From: Eubacteriaceae bacterium Marseille-Q4139
GTDB taxonomy: Bacteria; Bacillota; Clostridia; Lachnospirales; Lachnospiraceae
NCBI GenBank assembly: GCA_018223415.1
Contig: JAGTTQ010000001.1
Coordinates: 1,130,365-1,194,364 of the forward strand
DNA length: 64,000 nt
Direction of reading: 5' to 3'
This document shows, piece after piece, positions 1-8,118 of this stretch. The notes beneath the pieces were generated by a model, which ran no database searches, was not told where the DNA came from, and saw nothing but the letters and a program-made list of their open reading frames with translations. Position numbers and translations under genes: made by a program. Within the stretch, counting starts at the first letter, position 1, and the number at the start of each line of letters is the position of its first letter.

Positions 1-3000
1 TGGAACTTAGCCTTGGGACCGCCTTCGCCCAGGTGATCGTCAGTGATACGGAAATTCTCGGCGGTGCGACGCAGATTGGCCTTGTATTCCTCATAAGAGG
101 CTTCCTCGGCAGCTTTGACATTGGGGAAGGTCTGCCACTCGCCGTTTACCTGAATGGAAACGGGGTGTTCGTCCAGTACCTCATCCAGAGTCTTTTCCGG
201 CTCGACAGCAGGCGTGGGCGGCTCCGGCTCATTGGTTCGCAGGGTCTGAACAACCACATCATAGGGCAGATTGTTCTTATCGCCCGGATAGACAGCCACA
301 GTCTCGGCTTGGAAGGCCGGGGTTTCGGCAGCCGGTTCGGGGCGTTCCTGCTCAAAACCGTCCAACTGACGGGCATACATCCCGCGCAGCAAAGGCGCAA
401 CCTCGCTCCACTGGAAGAACAGCATGGCCAGACGCTTTTCATCTGCATCCAGCACTTCCAGCTCGATACCTTCCGGCATCGTGCGGTAATCGGCGGTCTC
501 GCCGGTCTCCAGCTCCATCGTTTCCACGATGTTGGGATAGGCCCGGCTCAGCCACAAGGCTACCTCCTGGTTACTCTTGCCGTTGCGAAGAAGCTCGGAA
601 AGCTCCGCCTTGTCCGCCTCACCAATCAGGCCATGGGCCAGCACATCCCGAAGGTCCTGGTCCACCGTATCCAGATTTGCAGGCAGGAATTCGGTATAGA
701 AGTCGTTGCGGTTATCCTCCCGCAAAAGCTGCTCAAACCGTTCCCGGCTCTCAGCCCGGTAGATGGGATAGCTCATGCCGGTGGGCAGCAGCTGCACCGT
801 GTCATCCCGCAGCTCTGTGATCTGATGGGGCCGGTCATCCAGATAGACAATATCACCCACATTGTAAGGAGGAACCGCTGGATCGTAGGAGGTTCGCTCC
901 CGGAGTGTGCCACGAGCCGCAGCGTATTCCTCATCTGAAACCAGAACACGCAAATTATGGGGAGAAGGCTGTTCCGGCTCATCTGCCGGGACGCTCTCTC
1001 TGGATATGGCCTCCACATCCGCCATAACACGCTGGATGAATGGGTCATTATCCAGTTTTTCCTCATCCACCAGTTCACCATTCACAATGCCGCGCTCGGC
1101 CAAAGCCTCCCGAATGGCGATGGGGTCGATGTTGTCGAACCGGTCCTGTTCCGCTTCGGTGTAGAACCGGTCCTCCTTGATAAGCTGAGCGATCCGGCGC
1201 TGTACCTTGGGCCAGGGCAGCACCGTTCCTTCGGGGCTTTCCGGGCGAACCGAAAACGGGGTTTTGCCATCGCCGCCGTCAAACTCATGGGCCAGCCATG
1301 CAGCGGTATCTTTTTCCCGCCCATGTTTCTCCATGTAACGGACAACGGCGTGTTTACTTTCGATTTTGCCGTTCCAGTCCTGGATAGCCTTGTCGATGTC
1401 ATTGTCCGTGAGAGGGTGCAGCAGCTCATGGAGCTTGGGATAGGTCTCGTCGATGATTTCTCGATGAAGGCGCTGGCGGAACTCCGGTGTGTCGGAATAG
1501 AGGCGGAGCAGCTCCATGTTGCCAGATCCCAGGACAGCACGGCGAATAGCGGCATTGCCCTCGATCACGGCGTTCTCATGGTCACTGTGACCGCAGGCAT
1601 TGCGATATGGCACATCTTCCATAACAGCGGCAAGTACAATGGGCTTGTATTGCTCATGCAGTTCTCGAATCGTAGGGGCTGCGGCTGCTTCGGTCTCCTG
1701 AAATACTCTGGTCCCGTCTGCGCCAAACTCCGCTTCCTGGGCATTGATGTGCTGTTCCGCCTCATGGTCGATAGAGGGCATGGAATACTCCTGCCGCTCC
1801 CTGCCGCCCTTCGGGACAGCGGAAATGGTCACATCATGCTTATCCCGCAGCTGTTCCACAACCTGCTCCAGCCGGTTTGCCGGAAAGCCGCACATTTCCA
1901 CACGGCCACCGCCGGGGATAGCGCGGGTCGTGAGATTGAGGTCCAGTTCCGCAGCAGCAGTTTTGGCGTCCTCACCGTACAGCTCAAAAAAATCCCCCAT
2001 TTGGTAGAGGATTATATCATCCGGGTGGCGCTCCTTGACGCCGTTGTATTCCCACACAGCCGGGTCCGGCTGCTGGGCTTGCAGGGCATCTTCTTCCGCC
2101 AGGGCCTTTTCTGCCTGGATTTTGTCATACTCCGCCTGTTCCTGTTCTGTGAGATAGCGTCCCTTCTGGATCAGGTCGGTAATCCGTTTGGCGACTTTCT
2201 CCCAGGTGAAATGCACATCCGGGCAGCCGTCTTTTTTGTAGTGCAGACCTTTTCCGTCGTGGCTTTCATCGCTTTTCATTGCACCGGACAGGGCATGGGA
2301 GTGACCGCCAATACCATACTTATGTTTGAGAAAATCCACCTTTTCCTTATCCGTATGGGGTTCCTGGAAAAAGGTGAAAACTCGGCCCTTACCGCCCTCA
2401 AATCCGCTGCCTCTGGTCATGGCGGCGTCGATCTCGTCCTCAGAGATAAACTGCTTGACCGAAGGTACTTCCGTCAACTGAGAGGTAAAGGTGGTGCGAG
2501 GCAAGGACAGATCTTGCAGGTTCTCCCAAATTTCTTTGGGTTTATGGTAGTGGAAGCGCAGCAAATCCCGATCCTGCTGGTAGGCCGTCCAGAAGGCAGC
2601 ATATTCTTCCGCAAGGTTCTGGCGAAACTCCGGGCTTTTCAGCTGTTCGGTGAGCCATGCAGATTCCTCCGGGAAACCGCGCCCCGGATTGTTGGAAAGG
2701 ATGGGCAGATACCCAGCTTCTCTGGCTTCCTCGCTGAAATCGTGGTACAGATTCCAGAACTTTTCCGCGAGGAGGGAGCGTTCATAGCCCGCAGCCTCAG
2801 CCAGCTCCACATTGGTGGCAAACTGGCCGTCCTGCAAAAGCTGGCCGATACGCTCAGCGGCACTCTCCCAGGAAATGACCTGGGCGGACTTATCGTAACG
2901 GGCAGTTTTGCCGTGGGAAAGATGGATTCCATCCTCGGCATACCATGCAGTGATGCTGCCAATCCCGTTGCCGCCATGGTACAGGGTTTTCAGGGTGTCT

Positions 3001-4316
3001 GCGATCTCGGTGGTGGACTTCTGCTCCTCAAAGGCCGCGACAATGCGCTCTCTCTGGCGATAGGTGTTGCCGCCCAGCCGCAGCACATGGTCGATGTCAG
3101 CCTGGGCAAAAGAAAAAGCAGAGGATGTTTTCACATTCTCTGCTTCATCTATGATTCTGATTTGTTCTGCTTCGGAGAGGAAGAAACTCAGCTGTGAATA
3201 AGCTCCGCCATCAGAATCTCCTCGGCCTGTGCTTTGCAGGTGTTCATCAGGCCCACCCAGCGCATCGGGTCGCTGGCTTTCAGCTGCTCCGTCGCGCCCG
3301 CGTCTTTCGCCAGCTGGGGCATCATCTGCTCCAGACGGCTCTGCGCTGTCTCGTCGATCTCGATGAGGTGCGGGTACAGCTTCTCGGTCAGCAGCAGCTG
3401 ATTGTAAATCAGGGGCCGGTGTTCCTTCAGGTACGCTTTCCGCATCCTGCCGTACTTGCCCAGGGGCTTCTCCGGCTGTTCGGTCAGCTTCAGGTCGGGA
3501 ATCTGATAATCTCCGTTCATCGTGTAAGTCAGGCTGTTCTCCATGTGTAACGCTCCTTTCCGCGAGTTGCTCGCGCTCATAGATCTGGATGGTGACGCCG
3601 ATCTGCCGCAAAACCTGCTGGTTAATCTGGCTGACCGCCGCGCCCAACGCCCCAACCGTGGCCGGGGTATTGAAATCGAAAATCGGCATGAAGTCCTCAT
3701 GCTGGAAATATTGTTCCGTATCCAGCCCACAGCGAGACATCAGGGCATAGGCGATACTGACGGTGGCGGCGGACTTAAATTGGACTTCGATGTTGTAATC
3801 ATCGTACTCCGCCAGGAACGAACCGTCAACGATATAGCGGAAATCTCTCTGATGATCGTCCCAATACTCACTCGCCAGCTTTCCGGCTACATCCGTGAGC
3901 TGCTGGGCGAGATTGTCACCGGCAACGCCGTAGTTTTGCTCCAGCATGGCCGACACAGGCCCAATGTGCTGTTCTTCCAGCTGCCACAACCAGGGTGTAC
4001 GGGAATGTTCACGGGTGCCGGTATCGGAAATATCGAACACATAGCGCAGGCGAAGCTTGTCGCCGGAATCGTCCACCAGGGCAATACCCTTGGAGCCACG
4101 GCGCACATACCGTCCCATTTTTTCATTCCACAGGTCATACTCGGCGCAGGCGGTGGCATCCGGGCGCTGGGCGTAAATCATCATTTGCTCGTGGAATGGG
4201 TATTTATAAAGGCGGGCGGCGGTGGTGAGAAAAGCCGTCCACTCCTTCCAGCTGCCTACAAGCTGGGTCGATACCTGTTCGGCCATCTGCCGGTAAAATT
4301 CAGCTTTGGATGGCAT
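1..4316 (-). CDS. Giant ICE DNA-processing protein (SNF2/N6-methylase family type), partial: C-terminus beyond the window
   Basis: At least 1,438 codons from an ATG at 4316 (Shine-Dalgarno GGAGGA, 9 nt upstream), still open at base 1. The N-terminal 100 residues resemble the ArdC ssDNA-binding fold (QMMIYAQRPDAT, then RRGSKGIALV). A charged Ala/Glu/Arg/Gly linker follows (codons about 258-376), then repeated all-alpha segments, and a MutS-domain-I-like stretch at about 2040-1981 (HPDDIILYQMGDFFELYGED). Proteins with this architecture in Tn1549-like ICEs continue into methylase and SNF2 helicase domains; those are outside the window, so that part of the name is inference from family. The frame was checked at both ends and in the middle; not every codon was read. 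It probably protects or processes transferred DNA. Confidence 0.8.
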   Translation of the reverse strand, partial: MPSKAEFYRQMAEQVSTQLVGSWKEWTAFLTTAARLYKYPFHEQMMIYAQRPDATACAEYDLWNEKMGRYVRRGSKGIALVDDSGDKLRLRYVFDISDTGTREHSRTPWLWQLEEQHIGPVSAMLEQNYGVAGDNLAQQLTDVAGKLASEYWDDHQRDFRYIVDGSFLAEYDDYNIEVQFKSAATVSIAYALMSRCGLDTEQYFQHEDFMPIFDFNTPATVGALGAAVSQINQQVLRQIGVTIQIYEREQLAERSVTHGEQPDLHDERRLSDSRPEADRTAGEAPGQVRQDAESVPEGTPAPDLQSAAADREAVPAPHRDRRDSAEPSGADDAPAGERRGRDGAAESQRPDALGGPDEHLQSTGRGDSDGGAYSQLSFFLSEAEQIRIIDEAENVKTSSAFSFAQADIDHVLRLGGNTYRQRERIVAAFEEQKSTTEIADTLKTLYHGGNGIGSITAWYAEDGIHLSHGKTARYDKSAQVISWESAAERIGQLLQDGQFATNVELAEAAGYERSLLAEKFWNLYHDFSEEAREAGYLPILSNNPGRGFPEESAWLTEQLKSPEFRQNLAEEYAAFWTAYQQDRDLLRFHYHKPKEIWENLQDLSLPRTTFTSQLTEVPSVKQFISEDEIDAAMTRGSGFEGGKGRVFTFFQEPHTDKEKVDFLKHKYGIGGHSHALSGAMKSDESHDGKGLHYKKDGCPDVHFTWEKVAKRITDLIQKGRYLTEQEQAEYDKIQAEKALAEEDALQAQQPDPAVWEYNGVKERHPDDIILYQMGDFFELYGEDAKTAAAELDLNLTTRAIPGGGRVEMCGFPANRLEQVVEQLRDKHDVTISAVPKGGRERQEYSMPSIDHEAEQHINAQEAEFGADGTRVFQETEAAAAPTIRELHEQYKPIVLAAVMEDVPYRNACGHSDHENAVIEGNAAIRRAVLGSGNMELLRLYSDTPEFRQRLHREIIDETYPKLHELLHPLTDNDIDKAIQDWNGKIESKHAVVRYMEKHGREKDTAAWLAHEFDGGDGKTPFSVRPESPEGTVLPWPKVQRRIAQLIKEDRFYTEAEQDRFDNIDPIAIREALAERGIVNGELVDEEKLDNDPFIQRVMADVEAISRESVPADEPEQPSPHNLRVLVSDEEYAAARGTLRERTSYDPAVPPYNVGDIVYLDDRPHQITELRDDTVQLLPTGMSYPIYRAESRERFEQLLREDNRNDFYTEFLPANLDTVDQDLRDVLAHGLIGEADKAELSELLRNGKSNQEVALWLSRAYPNIVETMELETGETADYRTMPEGIELEVLDADEKRLAMLFFQWSEVAPLLRGMYARQLDGFEQERPEPAAETPAFQAETVAVYPGDKNNLPYDVVVQTLRTNEPEPPTPAVEPEKTLDEVLDEHPVSIQVNGEWQTFPNVKAAEEASYEEYKANLRRTAENFRITDDHLGEGGPKAKF
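3188..3544 (-). CDS. tnpV: TnpV family protein, nested in another frame inside the giant ICE protein gene
   Basis: 118 aa from an ATG at 3544 with AAAGGAG 8 nt upstream. It matches the TnpV family of Tn4451-type and ICE elements (YTMNGDYQIPDL near the N-terminus, LGKYGRMRKAYL, then WVGLMNTCKAQAEEI near the C-terminus). Its function is unknown. The whole gene lies within the reading frame of the giant protein on the same strand, over that protein's low-complexity linker. Both frames are free of stops here. A second TnpV, diverged but with the same motifs, lies at 42007-42399. Confidence 0.75.
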   Translation of the reverse strand: MENSLTYTMNGDYQIPDLKLTEQPEKPLGKYGRMRKAYLKEHRPLIYNQLLLTEKLYPHLIEIDETAQSRLEQMMPQLAKDAGATEQLKASDPMRWVGLMNTCKAQAEEILMAELIHS

Positions 4317-4395
4317 GGTTTTCTGTCCTCCCTTCATGTTGAATAGAAATGGGACGGCATATCAGGCCGTCCCATCAGGTCTTTATGTGTGTTTT

Positions 4396-4611
4396 TTACT
4401 CGTCGAAATCTGGGTACAGCTCCAGTTCGGCAAACTCGGTGTCGTTCATAGCTTGGAGTTTACCCAGGGCGCTGTCCGTCAGTTCCCGCAGCTCGGCTTC
4501 CTCCGGCGAAAGCTCACCGCGCATCTCCGTCAGAGCGTCGATCAGCCCGGTGCGGCTGCCGGTGTTGTAGATGCAAAGAAGGTTCGTTTCCTCAAAGGTG
4601 AAGTTGTTCAT
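4396..4611 (-). CDS. Transposon-transfer assisting protein (TTRAP family)
   Basis: 71 aa, acidic, beginning MNNFTFEETNLLCIYNTGSR and ending in a run of acidic residues. It matches the small TTRAP family found next to the ArdC/YodL protein in Tn1549- and CTn-type ICEs. The biochemical role is unknown; the family name reflects its constant presence in transfer modules. It sits 1 nt after the stop of the upstream CHC2-ArdC gene and 79 nt before the start of the giant protein, so the three are probably co-transcribed. Confidence 0.75.
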   Translation of the reverse strand: MNNFTFEETNLLCIYNTGSRTGLIDALTEMRGELSPEEAELRELTDSALGKLQAMNDTEFAELELYPDFDE

Positions 4612-4612
4612 A

Positions 4613-7600
4613 TCAAAGCTCCCTTTCCGCGCTCTTTTTTTGCGCTGTCTTTTTGTGTTCCGTCTTGGGCTGGCTTTTCAGCTGCTCCATTACGGACTTT
4701 TTCTTTTCCCGTTCCTCTCGATGGACGGCTGCTGCCAAGTCCATAAGAGAAATGGGCTGACCACTGCGGGCCTGTTGTTCCAGCTGGGCCACTGTCGGCT
4801 CCTTTGGGCCGTTATTGATGATACCGTCGATCATGCCGTAATCATCTTCCACCGTCATTTCCGCATTTCTCAGCGAATTTTCCGGCAAGAAACCTTGCAC
4901 CTGGGTGAAACCAACACTGTCGCAGTAATGACAGGATACCTGACCATTCTGCTTGATGGCAACGATGTCACTGACGCTCATAGACGGGCTGTGAAAATCC
5001 ACCGGCTTTTGCAGATTGAACTGCTCATACAGCCTTTCCAGCTGCTCCATAGTGCTGCCGGAACCGTCCAGAGGGGCGGTATAGATAAGGTCATAGTTAC
5101 TCCGCTCTACGGACAGATTGTGCGATTGCAGCCAATCCAGATTCATAAAACGCACATTCTGCGGGTCATCCTTGCTCACCTGATAAATAGCAAAACAATT
5201 TCCCTCATGGGAAAGAAACGCCTGTTCCCGTTCCAACTGCCGATCCTGTCGTTCCAAAACTTTTTCGTGAAAGTCCGGGCTTTGCTCCCATTCCTCGCGG
5301 GACACAGCAAAGATACCGTCATGGGCGTCCAGGTCGGCAGTGTCAAAGGCCATTTCCGGGTTTTCACCCTCCTGGACGATATAAACGGTCAGGTCTCGCT
5401 CCATCAGCTCATAGGCTCGCTCTTTGGAGAGGGGCAGAAGGTCACCGTCCAGGTAGCCGCATTTCTCCAGATCATCCTGAGTCAGTGCCGGGTCCGGCAT
5501 GGGATACTCGTCCAACGCCTGCTCCTGGGCATCCGGCAGCTGGGTGGCGGCAGCTTCTGTGGTCTGCTGGCTGACCTGTTCCTGCATCTGGTGGTAAGCC
5601 GCCTCCTGCAAAGTCTCGATCATGGACAGCGGCGCATACTTGATGGACTTGCCGCCCATCCCCAGGTCCTCGCAGATATGGCTAACCGCTGTGGAACGGC
5701 CCATATCCGGCCCGTCCAACTGGCCGCCGTCCATCTGCTTCATGGTTGCCACATCGTAGAGCGTGTAGTCCCAGCCGGTGTCGCAGGGCTGAACATGAAG
5801 GTAGCTGGTATCATCCAGCACCAACAGGGCCTCCCGGTACTCGGCGCTGGGCTGGACACTTTCGGTATTTTCCGGCTCGGTCAGCTGTTCCGGTTCAGTC
5901 ATCGGCACCAGCTGATCCAAGCGTCCCATAAGCTCGGCAGCTTTTTGGGTGGTTTCATCCGGTTCATCCTCGTTCACGATATTCTGGAGCCATTCGCGTA
6001 CACCGCTGGCATCTCCGCTTCGGAGTGTGGCAGTCAGTTCGTGCAGTGCGTCCTCACGGCTATCTGCATTGTTCCGATACTCATAAGGGTCATAATCGAA
6101 AGTGAACTGGTCGATGTCTGCTGCCAGCTGCTCGATAGAGTCCTGCTGCGGTTCCGTGGCGGCAGTCAGGTCAATGCCGCGCTCCTTGCAGATTTCCTTG
6201 TAGTTGCGCTCGATGTCGTTAATCAGCTCGCAGGAAGTCTTGTTGATGGTCTCCAGACTGGCCCGCAGCTCCTTCAGCTCCTTGTCCTTCGACCAGGAAG
6301 CGATGTAGCCAAAACTGTTCTCGCCGGTCTGGATGCCGAAATACTGGCAAACCGCATAAGAAATGCTCTCGGCCTCCACTTCCTCGGTGTTGCGGTTCTT
6401 GGCGGCCTGTTTCACCGCCGTCAGATCTTCCTCCACTTCCAACCGCCACTCAAACCGATTCTCGTCCACATAGCGCCAGCCTTCCTCGGCGGCGGCCTGT
6501 TCCGCCTCTGCTTCGGTGGCGAAGTCCAGACGGAAGTCATGCTTGGTGCCGCCCTCGCTCACCATCACGATCTTCCAGGTCGGCTCCGCTTCGTACTTTT
6601 TGGGGTCGTGGAGCTTACTGTGCGCGGTCTCATGGACAGCGGCGGAAACAGTCTGCACCTCGCTCATGCCTTCCCGGATGGCGATCCGCTGCTGGTCAGA
6701 GGAGAAATAGCCGTCCATGTTCTCGGCCATCGGCTCAAACTCGATGGGAACCGGAGCCGAGCGGCGCAGAGCTTCCATGAAAGCCTCATAGTGCGGCACC
6801 GTCCCGGACAGGCTGGAGGCCAGCTCTGGCAGGGGCTTTCCGTCCGTCTGGCTCACATCGAACACCTTCACCGGACGGAACATGGGGATTTCAATTTCTT
6901 TTTCCTCCATGACCGCCTTGCCATCCGCGTCCAGGATGGGTGCATGAGTATCCGGGTCGCGCTTCATTTCCTCGATCTTCTTTTTGTAGGGCGTGGGGGC
7001 AATGATGGTGATACCATGCTCACCCTTTTTCACATGGCGCTCAAACTGATTTTTCCACTTGTTGAACCCGGCCACCAGGGTGGCGTCCGGGCGCTGCATA
7101 TAGATGAGCATGGTGTTGTTGACGGAGTAGCGGTGGAACTTGGACATGACGGACAGATAGCGCATATACTTCTCGCTCTCAAACAGTTCCTTGATACCCT
7201 GTTCAATGCCCGCTGTGATCTCTTGTAACCGTTCTCGATTGGTGGTCTTATCAGCCATGAATTTCACTCTCCTTTCCAATTTGGCTATTTCTGATTGATG
7301 TTCGGCAATCCACAGCTTTTGCTCCTCCGGGCTGTTCTCCAGAAAAAAATCCAGCAGATAGCCCACATAGTCCTTTTTCTGGATTGCCTCCATGAATCGG
7401 GGATGTGGATTTTCCTCCGGTGTTTTGGGTGTGTAGTCCGTTTCCCACTTGCGGAGCAAATGAAAGTAGTCGGCCAGGACACGAAAGGCATGGTCTCGGT
7501 CCTCCTTGAATTTCTGCGCCTCGGATTTCTGGCGGACATGGCGTCGCCGGGGAGGGGCCTGACTGTCATAAGCCAGGCCAAAATCCTGGGCCAGCTTCTC

Positions 7601-7834
7601 GGCGGCCTCTTTGGGGGACAGATTGTAGAGCCTCGCTGTGAAGTCAATCACATCGCCGGTGGCTCCGCAGCCAAAGCAATAAAAATATTCCTCGTTCAGC
7701 TTCATGCTGGGATTTTTGTCATCGTGGAAGGGACAACAGGCCATGCCGCTCCGGTTGACCTCGATTCCGTACATCTGCGCTGCTTCTCGGACGGTGATGG
7801 ACTGCTTGACAGCCTCAAAGACACTTTCAGCCAT
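4613..7834 (-). CDS. CHC2 zinc finger - ArdC-like - zincin - YodL/DUF4316 multidomain ICE protein
   Basis: 1,073 aa. Residues 33-56 form a primase-type CHC2 zinc finger (C33/C34, H37, C53, C56, context CCPFHDDKNPSMKL). Residues about 200-280 are an ArdC-like ssDNA-binding domain (NNTMLIYMQRPDATLVAGF). HETAH at 401-405 is the metal-binding motif of the linked zincin domain. The C-terminal third has a YodL-like segment (CFAIYQVSKDD) and a DUF4316-like end (MSVSDIVAIKQNGQVSCHYC). Likely role: single-strand binding, priming or anti-restriction during entry into the recipient. Met193 (position 7258) has its own strong Shine-Dalgarno (GGAAAGGAG), and ArdC-like proteins of related elements often start at this point, so a shorter second product is likely. 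Confidence 0.8.
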   Translation of the reverse strand: MAESVFEAVKQSITVREAAQMYGIEVNRSGMACCPFHDDKNPSMKLNEEYFYCFGCGATGDVIDFTARLYNLSPKEAAEKLAQDFGLAYDSQAPPRRRHVRQKSEAQKFKEDRDHAFRVLADYFHLLRKWETDYTPKTPEENPHPRFMEAIQKKDYVGYLLDFFLENSPEEQKLWIAEHQSEIAKLERRVKFMADKTTNRERLQEITAGIEQGIKELFESEKYMRYLSVMSKFHRYSVNNTMLIYMQRPDATLVAGFNKWKNQFERHVKKGEHGITIIAPTPYKKKIEEMKRDPDTHAPILDADGKAVMEEKEIEIPMFRPVKVFDVSQTDGKPLPELASSLSGTVPHYEAFMEALRRSAPVPIEFEPMAENMDGYFSSDQQRIAIREGMSEVQTVSAAVHETAHSKLHDPKKYEAEPTWKIVMVSEGGTKHDFRLDFATEAEAEQAAAEEGWRYVDENRFEWRLEVEEDLTAVKQAAKNRNTEEVEAESISYAVCQYFGIQTGENSFGYIASWSKDKELKELRASLETINKTSCELINDIERNYKEICKERGIDLTAATEPQQDSIEQLAADIDQFTFDYDPYEYRNNADSREDALHELTATLRSGDASGVREWLQNIVNEDEPDETTQKAAELMGRLDQLVPMTEPEQLTEPENTESVQPSAEYREALLVLDDTSYLHVQPCDTGWDYTLYDVATMKQMDGGQLDGPDMGRSTAVSHICEDLGMGGKSIKYAPLSMIETLQEAAYHQMQEQVSQQTTEAAATQLPDAQEQALDEYPMPDPALTQDDLEKCGYLDGDLLPLSKERAYELMERDLTVYIVQEGENPEMAFDTADLDAHDGIFAVSREEWEQSPDFHEKVLERQDRQLEREQAFLSHEGNCFAIYQVSKDDPQNVRFMNLDWLQSHNLSVERSNYDLIYTAPLDGSGSTMEQLERLYEQFNLQKPVDFHSPSMSVSDIVAIKQNGQVSCHYCDSVGFTQVQGFLPENSLRNAEMTVEDDYGMIDGIINNGPKEPTVAQLEQQARSGQPISLMDLAAAVHREEREKKKSVMEQLKSQPKTEHKKTAQKKSAEREL

Positions 7835-7836
7835 GC

Positions 7837-8118
7837 TTACTCATTGCCTTTCTTGGGGGTGGGCGGCCTGTATCCGGCAGCCTTGGCCAGTTCACTGGCT
7901 GCCTTACGGCGCTCGGCGCTGTAAGGTTCCCGGACGGACACACAGCGTTTGGGAACGAGAAAGGTCTGGCGGTCCTTTTTCACAATCTGGTCCGGGTATT
8001 TCTCTGCCAGTCGCCGCAGCTTCTCCAGCAGCCGGGGGTCATGGGTATAGACCTCGGCGGTGGCTTCGGCCTGGTTGTAGAGGATGATGGTTTCCTGTTC
8101 ATAGCGTGAGAGCTTCAT
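7837..8118 (-). CDS. Small conserved ICE protein, unknown function
   Basis: 93 aa, basic, beginning MKLSRYEQETIILYNQAEAT and ending PPTPKKGNE. Its start overlaps the topoisomerase III stop (ATGA) and it ends 3 nt before the CHC2-ArdC gene, so translation is probably coupled. A related protein is encoded in the element inside virD4 (36354-36659), sharing the KLS(R/K)YE(Q/K)ETII start and the mid-protein RRLAEKYP-type segment. No catalytic motif is visible. I do not recognise a function. Confidence 0.7.
   Translation of the reverse strand: MKLSRYEQETIILYNQAEATAEVYTHDPRLLEKLRRLAEKYPDQIVKKDRQTFLVPKRCVSVREPYSAERRKAASELAKAAGYRPPTPKKGNE

Noticed and set aside
957..3197. 746-codon open frame on the plus strand
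   Set aside because: Antisense to the giant ICE protein, sharing its codon boundaries. No ribosome site or recognisable domain; high GC keeps the frame open.
4571..7228. 885-codon plus-strand frame
   Set aside because: Exact antisense of the CHC2-ArdC gene, whose domains are clear; the plus-strand product is hydrophobic nonsense.
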